Below, in pieces: positions 9,702 to 19,455 of a DNA stretch of 64,000 nt (its first letter is position 1; each line of letters begins with the position of its first letter). Below the pieces are notes generated by a model. The model was given only the letters and a program-made list of their open reading frames with translations, ran no database searches and was not told the DNA's origin. This DNA is from Paenibacillus_S sp043945595 (GTDB lineage: Bacteria; Bacillota; Bacilli; Paenibacillales; NBRC-103111): assembly GCF_043945595.1 (NCBI RefSeq), contig NZ_JBIFNP010000001.1, positions 6,510,001 to 6,574,000 of the forward strand, read 5' to 3'. The position numbers and the translations under genes are program-made.

Positions 9702-9746
9702 AAAAAATCCAGCGGACGGAGACTTGCTTCTCCATTCGCTGGATTG
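9702..9746 (-). terminator. Rho-independent terminator downstream of the methyltransferase gene
   Basis: On the minus strand AATCCAGCG ... CGCTGGATT forms a 9-bp stem with an inner GGAG/CTCC stem, followed by TTTTTTG. It lies about 155 bases beyond the methyltransferase stop. Confidence 0.8.
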
Positions 9747-9900
9747 AATTTCAGTGCAGCAGGGCTGCACCGTTGTTAAAGCTTATCCCCGCCGCGCGTG
9801 AAGCCCAGACGCGGGCGGCGGCTCCGCACGGCGCTCACTCAGGCGGCCCCTGCACGCAGCGTACGCGAACGCGCAGGGTTGCCGAAGGGCCGCCCTTCGC

Positions 9901-11107
9901 CTAGCTGCGCAGGCCGTCAGCCGCAGCAAACAGCGGCTCCAGCTCTGCTTGCAAGGCCCGCTCCAAATAAGGCTCAACCTGCAAAAAGCGGCGGAAGTCC
10001 AAGTAGCTGCGGGTCAGCTTCGGCAAGTCTCCGTCGGCGGCCTGCTTCCCTTTCACCGCCCGGATCAGCACATTCTTCGGCGTATGCTCCATATCGATAA
10101 ACTCCAGCAGCTGCGTCTTGTAGCCCATGATCTCGAGCAGCTTGGCACGGATGGCATCCGTCGCGAGCGCCGAGAAGCGTTCCTTCAAGATGCCGTGCTC
10201 CAGCAGCGGGGAGAGCACCTCGCTCTGCAGCTGGCGAAACAGCTCATGCTGGCAGCACGGCACCGACAGGATGACGTCCGCCTGCCAGCGGACCGCTTTC
10301 TCCAGCGCCGCATCCGTAGCCGTATCGCAGGCGTGCAGCGTGACGACCATGTCCACACGGTCAAGGCCGTTATACTGCGCGATATCGCCTACGAGAAATT
10401 GCAGGCGGTCATAGCCGAAACGGGCGGCCAGCTCGCTGCAGTGGCGGATCACGTCCTCCTTCAGATCCAGGCCGATAACCCGGATATCGAGCCCTTGGAC
10501 TTCTTTCAGGTAATGATACAGCACGAAGGTCAGGTACGATTTGCCGCAGCCGAAATCGACGATGTTCAGCGTGCGGTCTTTGGCCAAATGAGGCACGACG
10601 TCGGCGATCATCTCAACGAACCGGTTAATCTGGCGGAACTTATCGTATTTCTTCGCCAGCACCTTGCCCTCCGTGTTCATGATGCCAAGCTCGACCAGGA
10701 ACGGCACCGGGGTGCCTTCCTCGATCACATAATTTTTTTTGCGGTTGTGCGACAGCTCGACGGCCGCCTGCTTGGTCGGCGGTTTTTTCAATATGCCGAC
10801 CTTGCCTTTTTTGCTGATCAGAATATGGTAGTCCGCTTCAGCGGTCTGCAGCAGCGCCTGACGGAAATGCTCCGTCAGCAGAGGACTCATCTTTGCCGCG
10901 GCTTCGGCCGGCGGCAGGTTGTCATGCAGCACCTTGGGACCGATAAAGGAGCTGAACTGGTAGCACAGCTCTCCTTTAAGCATAACGGGCTTCACCGTTA
11001 CTTTGGAAGGCAGCGCCGGGTTCGTTTTTCCGTACCTGACTGAACGTGCCCTGGATCAGCTCTTGGCGGTCCATCAGCTCACCCAGCAGTGTTACTAAAG
11101 ATTGCAT
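9901..11107 (-). CDS. SAM-dependent methyltransferase (METTL25/GSTCD-like class), frameshifted
   Basis: About 401 residues with one extra base removed near 11010. The N-terminal piece MQSLVTLLGELMDRQELIQG (ATG at 11107, preceded by GGAG) joins in frame to LPSKVTVKPVMLKGELCYQF. The Rossmann methyltransferase core has NIVDFGCGKSYLTFVLYHYL (SAM motif I), GLDLKEDVIRHC and VVTLHACDTATDAAL, then VPCCQHE. The CGKSYLTF and HACDTATD pattern is that of PF13679-type methyltransferases, whose substrate is generally unassigned (some modify tRNA). The ORF is monocistronic and ends in a terminator. Confidence 0.82.
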
Positions 11108-11184
11108 AAAGTCATTCTCCGTTCTCTATTCTTTCTGCTGCCCGGCAGCACAATCGCGGGGATCGCCAATCCGCTTTCTCTCTC

Positions 11185-11224
11185 CGTACTAAAAAAGAGG
11201 CGCTGCCGACGCAGTGCCTCTTCC
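11185..11224 (-). terminator. Rho-independent terminator after dps
   Basis: Minus-strand GAGGCACTG ... CAGCGCCTC stem followed by TTTTTTAG, about 25 bases beyond the dps stop. Confidence 0.85.
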
Positions 11225-11248
11225 TGGCTGGTGCTAAGTAAATGCCTG

Positions 11249-11692
11249 TTAGCCAAGGAACGAATTGAGCATCCATACGTGCTTTTCCAAGCTGGCATGG
11301 ATAGCCAACAGCATGTCCCCTGTCGTTTCGTCGCCGGCTTTCTCGGCAATCTCCATACCTTCCTTCAACTGGCCGATCACCAGGTTGAAATCTTCCACGA
11401 GGTTGGCGACCATCGCCTCCGCTTTCTCCGAACCGTCCGCTTCTTTAATAGAAGACAACGACAGCATTTCCTTCATTGTAGCGACAGGTTGTCCGCCCAA
11501 AGTAAGAAGACGCTCGGCTACCGCATCGAAATGCAGTGTAGCTTCGTTATACAGCTCTTCGAACTTCAGATGAAGCGTGAAAAACTGGGAGCCTTTAACA
11601 AACCAATGGAAATTGTGCAGCTTGATATACAAAACCCCAAAATTGGCAACCTGCTCATTTAATACCTTATCGAGTTCTTTAGACATGGACAT
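11249..11692 (-). CDS. dps: Dps-family ferritin-like protein
   Basis: 147 residues. It stores iron and protects DNA by oxidising Fe(II) with peroxide inside a dodecameric shell. The ferroxidase signature is visible: KLHNFHWFVKGSQFFTLHLK then FEELYNEATLHFDAVAERL, with the His and Asp/Glu ligands at the dimer interface. Two starts are possible, ATG at 11692 (GAGGAG 5 bases upstream) or ATG at 11686. The upstream region is AT-rich with TTATATTATATACAAT, only a weak resemblance to a PerR box. It is flanked by terminators on both sides, so it is monocistronic. Confidence 0.92.
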   Translation of the reverse strand: MSMSKELDKVLNEQVANFGVLYIKLHNFHWFVKGSQFFTLHLKFEELYNEATLHFDAVAERLLTLGGQPVATMKEMLSLSSIKEADGSEKAEAMVANLVEDFNLVIGQLKEGMEIAEKAGDETTGDMLLAIHASLEKHVWMLNSFLG

Positions 11693-11845
11693 ACACGCTC
11701 CTCTAAATAAAATATAAATGCTTCATTGTATATAATATAACATGCTTGCGAAGAGATCGACAGATCAGACGGATCCGTGTGCCCGCTGCACATCTAGTTC
11801 ATAGTTTGGGGTCATTCCACCCCAATCTATACAAGGCGGGGGAAG

Positions 11846-11892
11846 AAAAATAAAGGATAGCCTGCCGCCGATAGCCTCTCTCCTTTATTTTT
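11846..11892. terminator. Bidirectional-looking terminator between spo0M and dps
   Basis: AAAAATAAAGGA pairs with TCCTTTATTTTT around a 23-base loop rich in GCC. It serves the minus-strand spo0M gene, which ends 34 bases away. Confidence 0.7.
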
Positions 11893-11925
11893 ACCCGCCC
11901 AGACAGCAAGTGAATCGCGCCGCGG

Positions 11926-12702
11926 CTATACGAACTTCCGGATCAGCGCTTCCAGCTTACCGGCCACGGAATCGGCTCCCTGTGCCAGCTCGTTTTCCGG
12001 AAGGCTGATTCTCACAAAGCTCTCATCCAGATTCAGCGCTTCGGAGAACAGCCCCCTCAGCCCGCGTGCGCGGCGGTCGACTTGAAGGAACAGCTCAAGC
12101 TCCCGTCCCCCGATGAAGAACAGCACCTCCAGCTCATCCAGCATGCCTCTGAACGGGCCTGACGCAGGAACGAATTCAAATTCCTGCACAAAAGGCAGCT
12201 CGCCCCCAAAATGGGGAGCATAATCGTTCGTCACCTCTCGCAGTCTGAATCCGAGACGATCCAGCGCTTCAAGCACCGTTCCGGCATACCGGTGCGGCAG
12301 CACTTCAATGTAATCGCGGTCCTTCGGATCGATAGCCATAGGGATATCAAGCCCGGTCTCGATCCAGACCGGCGCTTTGCGCAGCGTCACCGGCATATTG
12401 GCGGGCAGCGTGAAAACGAATGGAATCTCCTTCACTTCGTCTGCCAGGATAGTTAGGGCCCGAGATACGGGCACGCGCTGGATGACAGCCTCCCGCGTCA
12501 CTTTCCGGTCGTTCTCTTCCTTCTGATACAGCGTCTTGATGTATAAATAAAGACTGTCGATATGCTGCTCCAGCTGCCCCCCGGTAATGATCACGACGCC
12601 GCTGACTTCTTCCCCTGCCGCGATTTGTTCGGTGTCCAGCTGCGTATCCGCCTTAGCCGAGCCGATTCCGACGCTGGCCAGCATTTTTTTGAAAAAGGAC
12701 AT
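11926..12702 (-). CDS. spo0M: Sporulation-control protein Spo0M
   Basis: 258 residues with no signal peptide or membrane helix. The start MSFFKKMLASVGIGSAKADT and the following beta-rich arrestin-like repeats match Spo0M, which modulates sporulation stage 0 in Bacillus. Recognisable blocks are AGEEVSGVVIITGG, YLYIKTLYQKEEND, EIPFVFTLPANMPVT and FGGELPFVQEFEFVP. Family length is about 255-260, so it is complete. A good ribosome site (GGCGGAGAGGGAAG) precedes the ATG. It supports placing the organism among endospore formers. Confidence 0.92.
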   Translation of the reverse strand: MSFFKKMLASVGIGSAKADTQLDTEQIAAGEEVSGVVIITGGQLEQHIDSLYLYIKTLYQKEENDRKVTREAVIQRVPVSRALTILADEVKEIPFVFTLPANMPVTLRKAPVWIETGLDIPMAIDPKDRDYIEVLPHRYAGTVLEALDRLGFRLREVTNDYAPHFGGELPFVQEFEFVPASGPFRGMLDELEVLFFIGGRELELFLQVDRRARGLRGLFSEALNLDESFVRISLPENELAQGADSVAGKLEALIRKFV

Positions 12703-12790
12703 CTTCCCTCTCCGCCTTTCCCCTGACTCGATTTCGTTTCCTTCTATGTACGGATTCCGGAACGGCCCGTTTCAAGAAATGGACTCTGGC

Positions 12791-13468
12791 CTAGAGACGC
12801 GGTCCCAGCCATCGGTAGCCCTTGCGTACCGCGGTAAGCAAAGGCTCCGGAATCGGAAGGCGGCGGAGAAAAGGGAAATAAAAACGGTTATACGCTTTTT
12901 TGAGATCATCCCACATTAAGCAGGGCTCCTGCTTCAAAAAGTCCGAAACATCGACTACCATACCGCGCCCGTCCTGCAGCATGACATTTTTGCCGTGGAC
13001 ATCGTGCGGATTGAGCCCTCTCTGTCTGGCATAGTCGAGCGCCGCATCGATATCTTCAATGACCCGCCGCGGAATCGGGATGCCGCGAAGCAGGCATTGA
13101 TACAAGGTGACGCCGCTTAATCTCCGCAGGATGAGATAGTTCGCCCCTGCGTGATAGCACTCGGAATAAGCCTCATGCCGGCCCAGACGGCGGTATACCT
13201 CGACCTCGTCCTCGATACCGGGGCGGCCGGGGGCGTATACCTTGACGACGAGCCGGGGCGCGTCGGGATGGGCCAGCACCGCCGCATAGTTTCCGGCGCC
13301 GATCAGCTTCCAGGGCTTCGGCAGCCTCGTGACGACAACAGGATCATGCGGCGCCACGCTCGCAAGCTCCAGTCCGGGCAGGAGCTCCCGTTCCACCCGC
13401 CCGGCCAGCGCGGCTATCTCCGCCGCCGGAACATCCTGGCGCTCTTCACGGCGTCGGCTATCCGCCAT
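12791..13468 (-). CDS. Serine/threonine kinase-like protein (YbdM/YrzF type), start uncertain
   Basis: The conserved part is about 225 residues. It shows a glycine-rich nucleotide loop (KLIGAGNYAAVLAHPD), a VVKVY lysine, a catalytic-loop equivalent GLNPHDVHGKNVML (HD with downstream N) and MVVDVSDF in place of the DFG segment. This is the compact kinase form known in Bacillus as YbdM/YrzF. The ATG at 13468 has no clear ribosome site. An alternative start at 13632 (MSDPPLTANRR) lies in another frame, which may mean a frameshift in 13470-13600, as elsewhere in this window. The target is unknown. Confidence 0.65.
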   Translation of the reverse strand: MADSRRREERQDVPAAEIAALAGRVERELLPGLELASVAPHDPVVVTRLPKPWKLIGAGNYAAVLAHPDAPRLVVKVYAPGRPGIEDEVEVYRRLGRHEAYSECYHAGANYLILRRLSGVTLYQCLLRGIPIPRRVIEDIDAALDYARQRGLNPHDVHGKNVMLQDGRGMVVDVSDFLKQEPCLMWDDLKKAYNRFYFPFLRRLPIPEPLLTAVRKGYRWLGPRL

Positions 13469-13666
13469 ACCGGTATGCAGGAAGACCGGCTGCGCTCGGC
13501 TGCACCCAAAACGGGCTGCCCGCTTCCCGGCGATGCCCCCCGCCCGCCGCGGCCCTGGTCTTTCTTTCTGATACTGTTTGCAGCTTCGCCATCCCCTTCC
13601 CGCCGGTTCGCCGTTAAGGGCGGATCGCTCATCTTTTCCACATTGTAGCACATGGCCATCCGCATC

Positions 13667-13712
13667 AAAAGAAAAAGACCTTTGCTCTCCTCAATATCGG
13701 AGACAAAGGTCC
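13667..13712 (-). terminator. Rho-independent terminator after the 92-residue gene
   Basis: Minus strand GACCTTTGTCTCC pairs with GGAGAGCAAAGGTC and runs into TTTTTCTTTTG. It closes transcription of the small gene at 13732-14010. Confidence 0.85.
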
Positions 13713-13731
13713 GTGGTACATCAGTATGAGC

Positions 13732-14010
13732 TCATTGGGAAGAGCCTTCGTTTTCGAGACTCGCCAGCGCGGCCTGGTCATCCGCGAGATCCGCCCGCGC
13801 TTCGTTAACTGCCTTCTGATTATAGCTGAGTCCCGCTTGCTCTACAGCGTGCTCGGCACGCTCCACCGCCGTTTCGGCCTGCTGAATCAGCTGTTCGCTC
13901 GGATGGCTCTGCGCTTGAGTCACCGCATTGTGAGCATTGTGCACGGAATTCTGGGCTTGTGAAATCGGATTTTGCGATTGCAAGCTGGAATCGGTTCTTG
14001 CTCTTGTCAT
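13732..14010 (-). CDS. Small Ala/Gln-rich helical hypothetical protein
   Basis: 92 residues beginning MTRARTDSSLQSQNPISQAQ. The ATG at 14010 is chosen because AAGGAGGCGCATCCC lies directly upstream. The protein is almost wholly helical with repeated alanine/glutamine heptads (QAETAVERAEHAVEQA, VNEARADLADDQAAL) and no cysteine, signal peptide or membrane helix. I do not recognise a named family. Its composition resembles small spore-former proteins of unknown role. It has its own terminator. Confidence 0.7.
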   Translation of the reverse strand: MTRARTDSSLQSQNPISQAQNSVHNAHNAVTQAQSHPSEQLIQQAETAVERAEHAVEQAGLSYNQKAVNEARADLADDQAALASLENEGSSQ

Positions 14011-14117
14011 GGGATGCGCCTCCTTAAGAATGTGAAGATTGCATTCCCGTTTACTATGGGACAATTGCAGCCGTTTTATGCCCGGCATCTTCTCTTCCGA
14101 GCGCCGGCTTTCCCTGT

Positions 14118-14963
14118 CTAAAACAAATCCAGCTGCCGCGGCGCAGGTCCCTCATATTCGATGCCAAGCAGGCCCATCATCTGCTTGGCGTTGGCGGCTG
14201 CATCGCCGCCGGAGTTGTTGTTGAAGATGACGGCAATATGGGCCGTCTCCTTCTCCAGCAGGCGCAGGCGCTCCGCCCATTCCGCGAGCTCCGGCTCGCT
14301 GTAGCGGTACAGGTAGCGCACATCGCGCCAGTTCGGCTGGCCGCCGCTGTTCCACCCGGCGGCGTTGCGCCCGTGCATCCGCACCACCGTCTGCCCGGGG
14401 TGCGTCGCCTTCAGCACGGCCGGCACGCTGCCGTCGCCGGCCTGCGGCTCATCGCAGATGCTGTGGATCCACCCTTCCTTGTGCAGGAAGGTGAGGGTCC
14501 GCTCCCGCATCTGGGGGGTGAACCAGCTCTGGTGGCGGAATTCGAGCGCCACCGGCAGATCCCCCATCGCTTCCTTCGCCCAGCGAAGCGATGTGACGTT
14601 CTCCCGCGTGCAGTCGAACCACGACGGGTACTGGAACAGCACGCTCTGCAGCTTGCCGGCCTCCACGGCGGGCTGCACCGCATCGCGGAAAGCATTAAAC
14701 ATCGTTTCCCGATCCGGAAACGGGTTTTTGTCCCTGAGATGCCCCGTCATCCCCTGGTATGCTTTGACAACGAATAAAAAGTCGTCCGGCGTCTCTTTGA
14801 CCCAGCGCTCGAATGTCGTCAAGGCCGGAACCGCATAGAACGAGCTGTCCACCTCCACCACATTGAAGTGCTGGCTGTAGGCCTTGAGCTTGTCCCTCGC
14901 GGCCACGCCCTGCGTATACAAATCGTCATGATCTCCCCAGCCGGCCAGCCCGATGCGGATCAT
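14118..14963 (-). CDS. DUF72-family protein (YecE-like)
   Basis: 281 residues with a TIM-barrel-like pattern. Diagnostic segments are IRIGLAGWGDHDDLY, FNVVEVDSSFYAVPALTTFERWV, DFLFVVKAYQGMTGHLRD, SVLFQYPSWF, LPVALEFRHQSWF, VVRMHGRNAAGW and VIFNNNSGGDAAANAKQM. The family's biochemical function is not settled. The ATG at 14963 is preferred because a GGAGGGGGGAGAACG ribosome site precedes it; the upstream TTG would place that site inside the gene. No partner gene is evident. Confidence 0.9.
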   Translation of the reverse strand: MIRIGLAGWGDHDDLYTQGVAARDKLKAYSQHFNVVEVDSSFYAVPALTTFERWVKETPDDFLFVVKAYQGMTGHLRDKNPFPDRETMFNAFRDAVQPAVEAGKLQSVLFQYPSWFDCTRENVTSLRWAKEAMGDLPVALEFRHQSWFTPQMRERTLTFLHKEGWIHSICDEPQAGDGSVPAVLKATHPGQTVVRMHGRNAAGWNSGGQPNWRDVRYLYRYSEPELAEWAERLRLLEKETAHIAVIFNNNSGGDAAANAKQMMGLLGIEYEGPAPRQLDLF

Positions 14964-15200
14964 CGTTCTCCCCCCTCCCAAAGGATAAAAACAGTTATTT
15001 ACGGATGCTGCAATGGGTGATACAATTCTACCGTTAACCCGTCATTCAACGGTTCTCTCAATGAGATCATTATAAATGAACTGTCCACGCAAACGCTAGG
15101 AATGAGCCTTCCGCCGCCGTACTTGCCGGAAGCCTGTCCTGGCTTTTTTCGTGGTGCCGCCATGCGTTTTTTATTTACTAGAAAGAGAAAGAGGGTCTAT

Positions 15201-17018
15201 ATGGTAAGCAAGCTCAAGCGTTACTTGATTGGAAAGCCAATGAAGTCCACTGCGCTGGAGGATGAAAAACTATCCAAACTAAAGGCGTTGGCCGTTCTCT
15301 CCTCCGATGCCTTATCTTCCGTTGCCTATGGAACGGAGCAAATTTTACTTGTCTTGATGACGGTCGGCGCAGCCGCTTTATGGTACTCGCTTCCGATCTC
15401 CGTTGCCGTACTGGGGCTGCTGACCATCCTGATCCTGTCTTACCGTCAGACCATCTTCTCCTACCCGACAGGCGGGGGCGCGTATATCGTGGCCAAGGAC
15501 AATATCGGCGTGCCTTCCGGACTTATGGCCGGCGGTTCGCTGCTGGTCGATTATATCCTGACGGTGGCGGTCAGCTCCTCCGCCGGAACGGACGCCATCA
15601 CTTCGGCATTCCCTCAGCTGCACGATCACCGGGTGCTCATTTCGTTAACCATGATTACCTTCCTGACGCTGATGAATCTGCGCGGGATTACCGAGTCGGC
15701 TTCCGTGCTCGCCCTGCCTGTCTATTTGTTCGTCATCTCCATCTTCGTTCTGATTGTTTGCGGTATCGTCCATTACGCTGCAGGGGGCATTCATGCCGCT
15801 GCGCCTCACTATGGCGCCACCCTGTCGAGCGTCAGCATCTTTTTGCTGCTGAAAGCGTTCAGCTCCGGCTGTTCCGCACTGACCGGCGTCGAGGCGGTTT
15901 CCAATGCCATTCCAAATTTCAAACAGCCTGCGGAGAAGAACGCCGCGGCGACTCTGATCATGATGGGCGTCATCCTCGGTGCCATGTTTATCGGCATCAG
16001 CCTGCTCGCTTACGGATACGGCATCCAGCCCAATGAAAAAGAGACCGTCGTCTCCCAAATCGCCAACGCCACCTTCGGCCGCGGCACGATCTATTTCATC
16101 ATCCAGGGGGTCACCGCCCTCATCCTTTTTCTGGCGGCCAATACAGCGTATTCCGCGTTCCCGCTGCTGGCGTTCATGCTGGCCAAGGACAAGTTTATGC
16201 CCCATATGTTTATGGTTCGCGGCGACCGGCTCGGCTTTTCCAATGGGATCATTATTCTGGGCGTGCTCTCCGCGCTGCTCGTCATCGCCTTTCACGGCGA
16301 TACCGAAAACCTGATTCCCCTGTATGCGGTCGGCGTGTTTATTCCGTTCACGCTGTCCCAGCTCGGCATGATGCTCCGGTGGATCCGCAAGAAGCCTTCC
16401 GGATGGATAGGAAAGCTGTTAATCAATACGGTCGGAATGCTAACCACGCTATCTATTACCCTGATTTTCATCATTACCAAATTTGCGCAGGTTTGGATGA
16501 TCTTCATCTTCCTGCCCCTGGTTATGCTCATGTTCCACCGGATTTACCGGCATTATGAAAATACGGCCAACGAGCTTCGCATTCAACTGGCGGTCGACAA
16601 GCCCGTCATTAAAGGCAGCACGATGGTCATACCGGTTGCGGGCATTACCCGTGTCGTGCTCCATACCATCAGCTACGCCAAGTCGGTTACGGACAATGCG
16701 GTCGCCGTCTACATCGGCTTTGACGAGGAAGAGATTCAAAAGATGGAGGCGAAGTGGGCCGAATGGAATCCGGGCGTGCGTCTGATCGTCCTTCGTTCCC
16801 GCTACCGCAGCGTGATGAAGCCGCTCGTCAAATTTATCGAAACCGTCGAGTGGAAAACCGCGGAATCCGATCATATTACTATATTAATCCCTCAATTTAT
16901 AACCAAGCACTGGTGGCACAACATTCTGCATAATCAGACCAGCCTGCTGATCCGCGCTTACTTGTTCACGCAGAAGAACATCGTCATTGCCACGGTGCCG
17001 TACCATCTGAACCGGTAG
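15201..17018 (+). CDS. kimA: KimA-type high-affinity potassium importer (APC superfamily)
   Basis: 605 residues, matching the length of Bacillus KimA (YdaO). It imports K+ with protons and is normally shut down by c-di-AMP. The start MVSKLKRYLIGKPMKSTALE, the LSSDALSSVAYGTEQI motif, YPTGGGAYIVAKDN, GSLLVDYILTVAVSSSAGTD, AFSSGCSALTGVEAVSNAIP and the cytosolic C-terminal domain (PVAGITRVV, LRSRYRSVMKP, PQFITKHWWHNILHNQ) all align with KimA as I recall it. Twelve helices precede the soluble domain. The ATG at 15201 fits the family start. The leader (15000-15200) has a CTTCCG/CGGAAG hairpin and a T run but no recognisable c-di-AMP riboswitch core. Confidence 0.9.
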   Translation: MVSKLKRYLIGKPMKSTALEDEKLSKLKALAVLSSDALSSVAYGTEQILLVLMTVGAAALWYSLPISVAVLGLLTILILSYRQTIFSYPTGGGAYIVAKDNIGVPSGLMAGGSLLVDYILTVAVSSSAGTDAITSAFPQLHDHRVLISLTMITFLTLMNLRGITESASVLALPVYLFVISIFVLIVCGIVHYAAGGIHAAAPHYGATLSSVSIFLLLKAFSSGCSALTGVEAVSNAIPNFKQPAEKNAAATLIMMGVILGAMFIGISLLAYGYGIQPNEKETVVSQIANATFGRGTIYFIIQGVTALILFLAANTAYSAFPLLAFMLAKDKFMPHMFMVRGDRLGFSNGIIILGVLSALLVIAFHGDTENLIPLYAVGVFIPFTLSQLGMMLRWIRKKPSGWIGKLLINTVGMLTTLSITLIFIITKFAQVWMIFIFLPLVMLMFHRIYRHYENTANELRIQLAVDKPVIKGSTMVIPVAGITRVVLHTISYAKSVTDNAVAVYIGFDEEEIQKMEAKWAEWNPGVRLIVLRSRYRSVMKPLVKFIETVEWKTAESDHITILIPQFITKHWWHNILHNQTSLLIRAYLFTQKNIVIATVPYHLNR

Positions 17019-17080
17019 TACCGGCTTCCTGTCCCTGTCCAAGCATGCCATGCGTGCCTTCAGAGCTGTACGCCAAACAA

Positions 17081-17119
17081 GACGCTTCCAGCGCCGCGTA
17101 TATCGCGGGTGGAGGCGTC
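17081..17119. terminator. Hairpin between convergent kimA and cls
   Basis: GACGCTTCCAGCGCCGCG pairs imperfectly with CGCGGGTGGAGGCGTC. T-rich flanks are weak on both sides; placement between convergent genes supports a shared terminator. Confidence 0.5.
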
Positions 17120-17229
17120 TCTTCACATCAGGGGACAAGCCGCACGCAAATGGGGTCTAGACTTTGGCTCAGCGTCTCCATCCGACGGCGTAAAGCCGGC
17201 TGCCGATGCTGTTGTCCGTTACGACACCG

Positions 17230-18690
17230 CTACAGGATCGGCGACAGCAGCCGGGCCATCGATTCCGCCGCCCGGGTCAGCAGCCTGCGCTTGCCGTACT
17301 GCTCCCAGGTGAGCAGCTCGCTGTTTTTCATATCCTCCTCGAAAATGTCCGCAAGCTGGTGCGCCACGTCCTCGCCGTACAGGAAGGCCGTAACTTCAAA
17401 GTTCAGCTCGAAGCTCCGGTGGTCAAGATTCGCCGTTCCGACTGAGGCGACCTCCCCGTCGACAATAATCGTTTTGGCATGCAAAAAGCCGTGGCTGTAC
17501 AAATAGCATTTGGCCCCCGCCTGCAGCAGGTCCCTCAAATAAGAGTAGGACGCATAATGGACGAGCAGATGGTCCGCCTTCTTCGGGATCATAATCCGGA
17601 CGTCGATGCCTGACAGCACGGCGATTTTGAGCGCGTTGAACATGCTGTCGTCCGGTACGAAATAGGGGGTTTGCACGTAGATGCTTCTTTGCGCCTGAAA
17701 AATCATTTTGATATACCCGTTCTTGATTTGCTGCTTCTCCGAATTCGGACCGCTGGATACGATTTGTACCGCGGTTTTGGGCGCATGGCTCATCCGCGGG
17801 AAAAGCGCGTTAGGCTCAAGGGACAGCATCTCATTGGAAGCAATGCCCCAATCGAGCAAAAACTGCACCTGCAGCCGGTGAACCGCATCGCCGTACAGCA
17901 TCAGGTGCGTATCCCGCCAGTAGCCGAAGGCCGGATTCATGCCCAAATACTCGTTGCCGATATTAAAACCGCCGATAAAACCGACTTTGCCGTCAATAAC
18001 GGCAATTTTACGATGATTTCGGTAATTTAGCCGAAAATTGAGGAATGGGATTTTGGACGGGAAAAACCGGTGAACGGCGCCGCCCGCCGCCTTCAGTTCC
18101 TTGAACAGCCCGTGGCCTACGCCGAACGAGCCGATATCGTCGTACAGCAGGCGCACCTTGACGCCTTCCTCCGCTTTCCGTTTTAATGCGTGCACCAGAC
18201 GGCGGCCCGTCTCGTCATTGCCGATTTTGTAGTACAAGATGTGGATGTGCTGCTCGGCCTCGGCAATCTGCTCCAGCAGCGCCTCGAATTTGCGCACCCC
18301 GTCGGTGAATACCGTCACCTCGTTATTTTGCGTGAGCGGCGAATAGCTGCTGAACAGGTTCATATAAATCAAATGCCGGAAATGCCCGATCGACGGCTCG
18401 TTGTAGGCAAACGTCCCGCGCAGGAGCTGCTCTCCCTGCAGAGCGATCTCTTCTCTCACCCGCTCCTGCATGCGCGGCCGCATCCGGTACACCTTCTGCC
18501 TCGCCAGATTCTGCCCGAGGAAAATATAGATGATGAAGCCGACAATCGGCAGTAACAGCAGCAGCATGAGCCAGGCCCACGTCACCCCGACATTCCGCCG
18601 CTCCAGAAAAATAATAGCTATAGCAAACAGCAGGCTGATGACCGGAATCCACACGTTCATGGTCTTCCATAAGTCGCTCCACATCTGCAT
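17230..18690 (-). CDS. cls: Cardiolipin synthase
   Basis: About 486 residues. It condenses two phosphatidylglycerol molecules into cardiolipin at the membrane. Two N-terminal transmembrane helices (VWIPVISLLFAIAIIFLE and AWLMLLLLLPIVGFIIYIF) are followed by two phospholipase-D HKD motifs, NHRKIAVIDGKVGFIGGFN and HAKTIIVDGEVASVGTAN. Length and layout match bacterial ClsA-type enzymes. The ATG at 18690 follows GGGGTGAG closely; the ATG at 18684 is an alternative. It is convergent with kimA and apparently monocistronic. Confidence 0.93.
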   Translation of the reverse strand: MQMWSDLWKTMNVWIPVISLLFAIAIIFLERRNVGVTWAWLMLLLLLPIVGFIIYIFLGQNLARQKVYRMRPRMQERVREEIALQGEQLLRGTFAYNEPSIGHFRHLIYMNLFSSYSPLTQNNEVTVFTDGVRKFEALLEQIAEAEQHIHILYYKIGNDETGRRLVHALKRKAEEGVKVRLLYDDIGSFGVGHGLFKELKAAGGAVHRFFPSKIPFLNFRLNYRNHRKIAVIDGKVGFIGGFNIGNEYLGMNPAFGYWRDTHLMLYGDAVHRLQVQFLLDWGIASNEMLSLEPNALFPRMSHAPKTAVQIVSSGPNSEKQQIKNGYIKMIFQAQRSIYVQTPYFVPDDSMFNALKIAVLSGIDVRIMIPKKADHLLVHYASYSYLRDLLQAGAKCYLYSHGFLHAKTIIVDGEVASVGTANLDHRSFELNFEVTAFLYGEDVAHQLADIFEEDMKNSELLTWEQYGKRRLLTRAAESMARLLSPIL

Positions 18691-18907
18691 TGATCTCACC
18701 CCAACCCTAATGCTTTCCTGATACTACCATACACGAAAATAAGCGCTATGCAAAACATGTCATTTCATAGGTTAGATAAAATCATAAAGCGACAAGCTTC
18801 TTCGTTGAAACATCCACTGTTTTCTCGTTACAATAAGATTACAGCACTTGACCGTACAGCCGGCAAACCCGCCTTGTTCTTGTTATTAACAAAGGAGGTT
18901 CCAGCGC

Positions 18908-19183
18908 ATGCAGTCTCCCAGAGAATGCGAGCAGGTAAAGGAATTGTCGTCCTTGCATCAAGAACTATGGGACCGTCTGCAGGAGCAGGACGAGCAGACT
19001 GCGGCCTATAACCTGCGAAAATATTTAAGAGCACTGGATAAGCAGCAGCGCGTACGGGAACGCCTGGATTGGCTCGCCGAATACTGCAGAGAGCACTGGC
19101 TGCTGCTGTCCATCCTGACAGGTCTCGTATCGGGCCCTCTGCTCGTCTGTCTGTTTATCTGGATCGCCTTGTGGGTAGAGTAG
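18908..19183 (+). CDS. Small hypothetical protein with C-terminal membrane anchor
   Basis: 91 residues: a charged helical N-terminal two thirds (LHQELWDRLQEQDEQTAAYN) and one C-terminal transmembrane segment (WLLLSILTGLVSGPLLVCLF) ending WVE. The ribosome site AAAGGAGG lies 10 bases before the ATG, and a strong terminator follows, so expression is likely. No family recognised. It is a tail-anchored topology with the helical part in the cytoplasm. Confidence 0.75.
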   Translation: MQSPRECEQVKELSSLHQELWDRLQEQDEQTAAYNLRKYLRALDKQQRVRERLDWLAEYCREHWLLLSILTGLVSGPLLVCLFIWIALWVE

Positions 19184-19238
19184 TTTCCCGCCCGCTTCAT
19201 GCTTCATTTCTATGAAAATAGCAACCGGCCTGTCCGAT

Positions 19239-19275
19239 AACGGCCCGCGCTCTTTGGAGTGCGGACCGTTTTTTT
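19239..19275 (+). terminator. Rho-independent terminator after the tail-anchored protein
   Basis: AACGGCCCGCGCTC pairs with GAGTGCGGACCGTT and is followed by seven T residues. Confidence 0.88.
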
Positions 19276-19455
19276 GCGTGCCGTCTTCCGCTTCAAACCC
19301 CTTTTGCCACAGCTCTTTCGGCCTGCTGATATTCACCTGTTTCGACTCCTGAGAAGCCTCCTCTTTCGTGCCGGATGTTTAGAATCTAGCAAAACAGGTA
19401 AATCTATTACTAGCATTTATGATATTTTGCAGGAACGAAAAGGAGGATACCGTCC

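Noticed and set aside
11693..11760. PerR box upstream of dps
   Set aside because: TTATATTATATACAAT fits the consensus too loosely to call.
15000..15200. c-di-AMP (ydaO-type) riboswitch upstream of kimA
   Set aside because: The leader has a hairpin and T run, but I could not find the conserved riboswitch core sequences. A covariance-model search would decide.
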